Under the pieces are notes generated by a model. The model saw nothing but the letters and a program-made list of their open reading frames with translations, made no database searches and was not told the origin of the DNA. DNA of 64,000 nucleotides from Brevibacterium linens ATCC 9172 (GTDB lineage Bacteria > Actinomycetota > Actinomycetes > Actinomycetales > Brevibacteriaceae), in the NCBI RefSeq assembly GCF_900169165.1, contig NZ_FXYY01000003.1, positions 124,001 to 188,000 on the forward strand, in the 5' to 3' direction. Both the position numbers and the translations under genes were made by a program. This document shows positions 55,556-64,000 of the stretch, in pieces; the first letter of the stretch is position 1; every line of letters begins with the position of its first letter.

Positions 55556-56206
55556 GTGTCGAGACGATTCGACGTCAGCCAAGCCGAAATCCGTGAGCTC
55601 GTCTTCGACGAGTGCGCGCGAGTCGTCGACACGGGCAACCTGCTCGTCATTCCCACCGATACCGTCTACGGGATCGCCGCCGATGCCTTCAGTGCTTCGG
55701 CGGTCGCGGCACTGCTCTCTGCCAAGGGCCGCGGCCGGGACATGCCGCCTCCGGTTCTCGTCCCACGCGCGGAGACCATCTTCGGTCTCGTCGATGGGGT
55801 CGATGAGATCGTGCTGGCGCTGACGGCGAAGTTCTGGCCCGGACCGCTGACGATCATCGCCGATGCCCAGCCCTCCCTCGATTGGGACCTCGGCGACACC
55901 CACGGAACCGTGGCCGTGCGCATGCCCGACGACGAATCGGCCCTGGCTCTCCTCGCCCGCACCGGACCGCTGGCCGTGTCGAGCGCGAATATCTCCGGAC
56001 AGCCCGCAGCTCGGACCGCCGATGAAGCGCAGGAGATGCTCGGCGACGACGTCGACATCTATGTCGACGGGGGAGTGCGGGAATCGGGGATGTCCTCGAC
56101 CATCATCGACCTCAGCGGAGACGTGCCCCGCATCCTGCGCCGCGGGCCGATCACCGCCGAGGAGCTGCGCGAGATCGTCCCCGAGCTCATCGACCTGGAC
56201 GGCTGA
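55556..56206 (+). CDS. tsaC: L-threonylcarbamoyladenylate synthase (TsaC/Sua5 family)
   Basis: A 216-residue YrdC-fold enzyme that makes threonylcarbamoyl-AMP for the tRNA t6A modification. The conserved VIPTDTVYGIA, the KGR segment AKGRGRDMPPPVL, FWPGPLTIIA, VAVRMPDDESA and SSANISGQPAA are all present. It has only the YrdC domain, without the Sua5 extension. GTG start behind CGGAGAA. It sits between prmC and wecA as Rv1301 does. Confidence 0.92.
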   Translation: MSRRFDVSQAEIRELVFDECARVVDTGNLLVIPTDTVYGIAADAFSASAVAALLSAKGRGRDMPPPVLVPRAETIFGLVDGVDEIVLALTAKFWPGPLTIIADAQPSLDWDLGDTHGTVAVRMPDDESALALLARTGPLAVSSANISGQPAARTADEAQEMLGDDVDIYVDGGVRESGMSSTIIDLSGDVPRILRRGPITAEELREIVPELIDLDG

Positions 56207-57316
56207 GTGCGCGCCTACCTCTTCATCCTCATCGTCTCCGCCCTCGTGGCGTACCTGCTGACTCCCATGGTCAAGCGGGTGGCCGAACGAGGCAAGATCT
56301 TCTCACCGCTGCGTGCGCGCGACGTGCATTCCGTTCCGACGCCGAGACTGGGCGGAGTGGCGATGTTCGGCGGGCTGCTGGTCGGTCTCATCTTCGCCTC
56401 CCAGATGCCCTTCCTCAATCGGATCTTCGTCGAACTGGAACCGATCGTCGGCATCGCCGGAGCCGCCGGACTGCTGTGTCTGCTCGGAGTCATCGACGAC
56501 ATCTGGGACCTGCATTGGATGGCGAAGCTCGCCGGCCAGGCACTCGCCGCAGGCTTCATGGCGATCAAAGGCGTGGCGCTGCTGTCCATTCCCTTCGGCG
56601 GAGTCATCATCGGCTCGCCGCGGATGTCGATCATCGTCACGGTCCTCGTCGTCCTCGTGACCATCAACGCGGTGAACTTCGTCGATGGTCTCGACGGCCT
56701 CGCCGCAGGAGTCGTCGCCATCGGCGGCAGCGCCTTCTTCATCTACTCCTACTGGTTGGCGCGTGACGCCTCACCGGAGTCGTATGCGAACCTCGCCTCG
56801 CTCATCATCGCGATCCTCGTCGGCGCCTGTCTCGGCTTCCTGCCGCACAACTTCAATCCGGCCCGGATCTTCATGGGCGACTCCGGGTCGATGCTCATCG
56901 GCCTGCTGCTGGCCGCTTCGACGATCCGAGTCACCGGTCAGGTCGACCCGGCACTGATCGGGCAGGAGCGAGCATTCGCCACCTTCATGCCGATCATCCT
57001 GCCGGTCGCGGTGATGTTCCTGCCGCTGCTCGACCTCGGACTCGCTGTGGTGCGTCGACTGCGAGCCGGACAGTCTCCGTTCTCCGCCGATGCCAAACAC
57101 CTCCACCACCGGATGCTGCGTCTGGGACATTCCCATGCGCGTGCGGTGCTCATCCTCTACACCTGGACGGCGCTCATCGCCTTCGGATCGGTGCTGCTCC
57201 TCTTCAAGGGCTGGCTGTTCTCCGCCTGTGTCATCGGCGCACTGGTGGCTGTCACCCTCATCGTCACCTTCTATCCCCTTCGCATGCGTCAGAAAGCCAG
57301 AGAGGAAATCTCGTGA
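56207..57316 (+). CDS. wecA: Undecaprenyl/decaprenyl-phosphate N-acetylglucosamine-1-phosphate transferase (WecA/Rfe)
   Basis: A 369-residue polytopic membrane enzyme of the MraY/WecA family with about 11 helices. The motifs are HSVPTPRLGGVAMF, the Asp-rich LGVIDDIWDL, NFVDGLDGLAAG, the catalytic NPARIFMGDSGSM and the cytoplasmic HLHHRML loop typical of WecA. It should transfer GlcNAc-1-P to a polyprenyl phosphate, starting linkage-unit or arabinogalactan-like wall polymers. GTG start abuts the tsaC stop; its own stop overlaps the AtpI-like gene (GTGA). Matches Rv1302. Confidence 0.92.
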   Translation: MRAYLFILIVSALVAYLLTPMVKRVAERGKIFSPLRARDVHSVPTPRLGGVAMFGGLLVGLIFASQMPFLNRIFVELEPIVGIAGAAGLLCLLGVIDDIWDLHWMAKLAGQALAAGFMAIKGVALLSIPFGGVIIGSPRMSIIVTVLVVLVTINAVNFVDGLDGLAAGVVAIGGSAFFIYSYWLARDASPESYANLASLIIAILVGACLGFLPHNFNPARIFMGDSGSMLIGLLLAASTIRVTGQVDPALIGQERAFATFMPIILPVAVMFLPLLDLGLAVVRRLRAGQSPFSADAKHLHHRMLRLGHSHARAVLILYTWTALIAFGSVLLLFKGWLFSACVIGALVAVTLIVTFYPLRMRQKAREEIS

Positions 57317-57759
57317 CCGACCCGACACCCCGCCGAGAGACCGAAGTCGAAGCAGCCTGGACCCGCGTGTGGAGGACGCTGCTCATCCGCGGCATCATCC
57401 TCGTCCTCGTCGTCGCGGCCCTCGGAATGGGCATCGGCTGGCTGGTCTCGGGGATGACGGGACTCGTCGGCGGAGCCGTCGGCGGGGGACTGGCCGCGGT
57501 CTTCATCATCATCACCCTCGTCGTCATGTACGTGGGACGGAATATGGGACTGACCGCGATCGCCGGGTTCCTCGGCATCGGTTTCCTGTTCAAGGCCTTC
57601 ATCTTCATGATCGTCATCTGGCGCATCAAGGATGCGACCTGGCTCGACGGCACGGTCGCCTTCTTCACGATCGTCGTCGCGGTGATCGGCTCCTCGCTCG
57701 TCGAAGCGATCACCGTGGTCAGAGGACGCGTGCCCTATGTCGATCCGGAGGCGAAATAG
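57313..57759 (+). CDS. atpI: AtpI-like small membrane protein
   Basis: A 148-residue protein with four hydrophobic helices (about 24-45, 50-72, 80-98 and 112-130) upstream of the ATP synthase genes, where AtpI-like proteins sit (Rv1303). AtpI helps assemble the c-ring in other bacteria. Sequence identity within this group is low, so the call rests mainly on topology and position. GTG start overlaps the wecA stop (GTGA). Confidence 0.75.
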   Translation: MTDPTPRRETEVEAAWTRVWRTLLIRGIILVLVVAALGMGIGWLVSGMTGLVGGAVGGGLAAVFIIITLVVMYVGRNMGLTAIAGFLGIGFLFKAFIFMIVIWRIKDATWLDGTVAFFTIVVAVIGSSLVEAITVVRGRVPYVDPEAK

Positions 57760-57841
57760 GCGCTGGAAGCCTCGTCGCCGCGCAGTTCGGAGACACGTCG
57801 AGAGGTGGGGCCAGAGACGAATGACGTGTCGTATAAAATCG

Positions 57842-57904
57842 TTGACAGAAATTGCACAGAGAAGCCTGATGAATTTGTCGGTCACTCTCTACAGTTGGTA
57901 GAGT
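57842..57904 (+). promoter_or_regulatory. Candidate promoter region of the atp operon
   Basis: The 263-bp gap before atpB holds TTGACA (57842-57847) without a clear partner at 17 bp, and TTGTCG (57875-57880)-N18-TAGAGT (57899-57904). The rest of the gap shows no gene. I cannot choose between the two. Confidence 0.35.
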
Positions 57905-58022
57905 AGACCCGGTGCTTGGGCGGATCTTCGCCCTTTGTCGCTCCTGAACCTCAAGCCTCGCCTTCAGTGCGGGGCCAAGGCCAGGCCATCAGGGCCCTTG
58001 ACCATGGGAGAGTAGTAAAAAC

Positions 58023-58835
58023 GTGGGAACACTCAACGCCGCGAACACAACAGTCAGTGCTGCAGAAGGCGGCTTCCACGCACCGTCGATGGCTGAGTTC
58101 TTTCCAGCCTCATTCCTCTTTGAGGGCACACCGTTCGAAATGAACCGCGTGATGCTCATCCGCATCATCGCCACCGTCGCTGTCGTTGTGCTGCTGGCCG
58201 TCTGGGCCAAGCGCATGAAGCTCATTCCTTCCCGCTTCCAGTCGAGCATGGAACTCGCCATGGAATTCGTCACGGTCGGCATCGCCGAGGACACGATGGG
58301 CAAGGAGAAGGCCAAGAAATTCATGCCGCTCATCGTGGCGATCTTCTTCGGCATCCTCTTCTGGAACGTCACGAAGCTCATTCCGTTCCTCAACATGCCG
58401 GGCACCGGCGTCATCGGCATGCCGATCGTGCTGACCCTCGTGGTCTACGTGACCTACCACTGGGCCGGCATCGCAGAGAAGGGCCTCGGCCGCTACCTCA
58501 AGGATTCGCTCATCCTGCCCGGCGTTCCGCCGGCGATGCACATCCTGCTCATCCCGATCGAGTTCATCACGAAGTTCGTGACTCAGCCGTTCACTCTGGC
58601 GATCCGACTCTTCGCGAACATGATGGTCGGCCATCTCCTGCTCGTCCTCTGCTTCTCAGCCACGAGCTTCTTCCTCTTCGACGCTGCGAACGGATTCCAG
58701 TTCTTCGGCATCGTCACCTTCGCCGGCGGCATGTTCGTCTTCGTCCTGGAGATGCTCATCGTCGTGCTGCAGGCCTACATCTTCGCTCTTCTGTCCTGTG
58801 TGTACATCAATGCCGCGATCTCGGACGACCACTGA
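58023..58835 (+). CDS. atpB: F-type ATP synthase subunit a
   Basis: A 270-residue membrane subunit that forms the proton half-channels beside the c-ring. The essential Arg is in QPFTLAIRLFANMMVGH. Five to six helices are visible, beginning MLIRIIATVAVVVLLAVWA. The length matches actinobacterial AtpB. GTG start; GGGAGAG stands 12 nt upstream, longer than usual. It is the first structural gene of the atp operon, with its own upstream gap. Confidence 0.95.
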   Translation: MGTLNAANTTVSAAEGGFHAPSMAEFFPASFLFEGTPFEMNRVMLIRIIATVAVVVLLAVWAKRMKLIPSRFQSSMELAMEFVTVGIAEDTMGKEKAKKFMPLIVAIFFGILFWNVTKLIPFLNMPGTGVIGMPIVLTLVVYVTYHWAGIAEKGLGRYLKDSLILPGVPPAMHILLIPIEFITKFVTQPFTLAIRLFANMMVGHLLLVLCFSATSFFLFDAANGFQFFGIVTFAGGMFVFVLEMLIVVLQAYIFALLSCVYINAAISDDH

Positions 58836-58901
58836 GTTCGCACCCCCAGATCCGTAACTCACGAGTTGCACGGTCGGGCCAACCACCCGGCTACATTATG
58901 A

Positions 58902-59141
<240 letters not shown>

Positions 59142-59160
59142 TCTCGAAGAGGACTGAAAG

Positions 59161-59712
59161 ATGACTCCGGTAAACATCGTCGCCTCCGCGGAGAACCCGC
59201 TTCTCCCGGCGGCCTACGACATCCTCTGGAGTGCCGTCTGTCTGCTGATCGTCTTCCTGGTTGTCTGGAAGTACGTCCTTCCCGCCTTCAACAAGACCCT
59301 CGACGAGCGTGCTGAGCGCATCCAGGGTGGAATTGAGAAGGCCGAGAAGGTGCAGGCCGAAGCCGATCAGGCTCTGGCCGAGTATCAGAAGCAGCTCGCC
59401 GACGGTCGTGCCGAAGCTGCACGACTGCGCGCCGAGGCTCAGGAAGAGGGCGCCCAGATCATCGCCGAGATGAAAGCCCAGGCTCACACCGAGGCTGATC
59501 GCATCATCGCTCAGGCACAGACTCAGATCGACGCCGAACGTCAGTCCGCCATGGTGCAGCTGCGTTCCGAGGTCGGCACTCTCGCCACAGACCTGGCTTC
59601 GCGCATCGTCGGTGAGTCCCTCACCGATGACCAGCGTTCGGCCAATGTGGTCGATCGCTTCATCTCCGATCTCGAGTCCGATTCGTCCGCGCAGCCGGTC
59701 AAGGGGGCGTGA
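59161..59712 (+). CDS. atpF: F-type ATP synthase subunit b
   Basis: A 183-residue stalk subunit. One membrane helix near residues 20-42 (DILWSAVCLLIVFLVVWKYV) is followed by a long charged coiled coil rich in Ala/Glu/Gln. Unlike mycobacteria, where atpF and atpH functions are partly fused, b and delta are separate proteins here. The stop overlaps the atpH start (GTGA). Confidence 0.95.
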   Translation: MTPVNIVASAENPLLPAAYDILWSAVCLLIVFLVVWKYVLPAFNKTLDERAERIQGGIEKAEKVQAEADQALAEYQKQLADGRAEAARLRAEAQEEGAQIIAEMKAQAHTEADRIIAQAQTQIDAERQSAMVQLRSEVGTLATDLASRIVGESLTDDQRSANVVDRFISDLESDSSAQPVKGA

Positions 59713-60518
59713 TGCTCCAGTCGAGCAGATTGTCCCTGCAGGCCGTCCTCGAGACCGCGAACTCCGAGATCTCCGGGGGAGACCCCCGACAGATCGGTGA
59801 GGAGACTCTGGCAGTCGTCGGCTTCCTCGCCGAGAATGTCGGACTGCGCAAGGCTCTGGCAGACTCCTCCGAGTCGGCCGAGAGGAAGCAGCAGCTGCTG
59901 CGGACTCTGTTCTCGACTCGGATCACGGATGCGGTTCTGCGCATCAGCGATCAGGCAGTCGGCCGCCGTTGGGCGCGGACCCAGGACCTCGTCACCAGCC
60001 TCGAAGTCGCCGGTGTGACAGCGATCGCCGCTGCCGCACAGGCCGACGCGAAGCTGGGAGCGGTCGAAGAGGAGATCTTCCGCTTCGCGCGTCTGCTGGA
60101 ATCCAACCACGAGCTGTCCCGCGCGCTCGATTCGCAGGCCACCGACGAGAGCAAGCGCGCTCTCGTGACGGACCTGCTCGCCGGCAAGGCACAGCCCGAC
60201 ACCATCAAGCTGGTCGAACAGGCTGCTCTGCACCCGCGCGGTCTCCGTGTGGCGAAGGCGCTCGACCAGTACAGCGATATCCTCGCCGCCCGGCAGCAGC
60301 GGTCGGTTGCGGACGTCACCGTCGCCAAGCCTCTGAGCGAGGCGCAGACCGAACGGCTGCAGGCGGCTTTGTCGGCCAGCTATGGTCGCGAACTCGTCCT
60401 CAATGTCCAGGTCGATCCCGACGTGCTCGGGGGAGTCCGGGTGCAGGTCGGCGACGAGATGATGAACTCGACCGTGGCCGATCGACTGGCCGATGTGCAG
60501 CGCAAGCTCGCAGGTTGA
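59709..60518 (+). CDS. atpH: F-type ATP synthase subunit delta
   Basis: A 269-residue stator subunit. It has the N-terminal helical bundle and the conserved C-terminal OSCP-like segment (ADVTVAKPLSEAQTERL, VDPDVLGGVRVQVGDEMMNST). It is longer than E. coli delta (177 residues) but normal for actinobacteria. GTG at 59709 overlaps the atpF stop; an ATG at 59712 would shorten it by one residue. Confidence 0.94.
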   Translation: MMLQSSRLSLQAVLETANSEISGGDPRQIGEETLAVVGFLAENVGLRKALADSSESAERKQQLLRTLFSTRITDAVLRISDQAVGRRWARTQDLVTSLEVAGVTAIAAAAQADAKLGAVEEEIFRFARLLESNHELSRALDSQATDESKRALVTDLLAGKAQPDTIKLVEQAALHPRGLRVAKALDQYSDILAARQQRSVADVTVAKPLSEAQTERLQAALSASYGRELVLNVQVDPDVLGGVRVQVGDEMMNSTVADRLADVQRKLAG

Positions 60519-60599
60519 CACTAGTGGCCGGCTTCTCCGGCATCGGCGGCCTACCGGTCGCCGGACGCAAGATTTGAGTAAAGGAAGCAGGGAAACCAG

Positions 60600-62234
<1,635 letters not shown>

Positions 62235-62265
62235 ACCTGTTCCGTAACGGCGAAAGGAAGAACTG

Positions 62266-64000
<1,735 letters not shown>

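Noticed and set aside
57916..58143. 75-residue ORF in the atpB leader
   Set aside because: It overlaps atpB in another frame and lacks a ribosome site and family resemblance.

Overview
The window is a high-GC actinobacterial chromosome segment with strong G/C bias at third codon positions, GTG/TTG starts and many ATGA/GTGA gene overlaps. Gene content and order point to the Micrococcales. The genus Brevibacterium is my best guess, from memory of gene order rather than from a search. Almost everything is conserved core genome. I see no insertion sequence, prophage, CRISPR array or resistance island.

Layout. (1) 1-23.2 kb is a DNA-repair and protein-quality block laid out like Mycobacterium Rv3211-Rv3193c: a truncated PHP phosphoesterase, a DEAD-box RNA helicase, a MiaE-like ferritin-fold protein, DUF3107, a TetR regulator, the AdnA/AdnB helicase-nuclease pair, a degenerate aminoglycoside-phosphotransferase-fold protein, NudC, UvrD2, a TOMM cyclodehydratase-like protein, a YgjP-type metallopeptidase, a Nudix hydrolase, a DUF2342 zincin, a PDZ/Lon-like protease and a UPF0182 membrane protein. 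(2) 23.4-30.7 kb holds initiator tRNA, YceI, an aminotransferase-hisN-rsgA-aroA-doxX run on the minus strand, the thiol-stress pair sigH/rsrA, and a 24-residue ribosome-associated peptide. (3) 30.8-45.5 kb holds a degenerate SGNH protein coupled to kgd (2-oxoglutarate decarboxylase), guaB1, two CNNM/CorC-type membrane proteins, a VanY-type carboxypeptidase, tRNA-Arg(CCG), an ABC exporter pair and an MFS transporter. (4) 45.5-64 kb reproduces the actinobacterial order argS-lysA-hom-thrC-thrB-rho-prfA-prmC-tsaC-wecA-atpI-atpBEFHAGD. In it argS is replaced by a core-less ArgS-like protein, and rpmE, which lies between rho and prfA in Mycobacterium, is missing. The window ends inside atpD.

How the genes work together. 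AdnAB and UvrD2 serve double-strand-break and helicase functions. SigH/RsrA is a redox switch that probably transcribes itself from a GGAAT/GTT promoter. LysA, Hom, ThrC and ThrB make lysine, homoserine and threonine. Rho, RF1, PrmC and TsaC serve termination and translation. The last eight genes build the F-type ATP synthase.

Most interesting observations: a possibly leaderless 40-codon ORF rich in Asp and Pro that is ATGA-coupled to a CNNM-type (Mg2+-linked) transporter gene; a promoter-hairpin-terminator leader plus a cluster of DnaA-box-like sites upstream of the TOMM-like gene; an ArgS paralogue lacking its whole catalytic core; NudC lacking all four zinc cysteines; two further family members with lost catalytic residues; a probable CTG start codon for prmC; and paired direct repeats with 10-bp periodicity at the vanY promoter.
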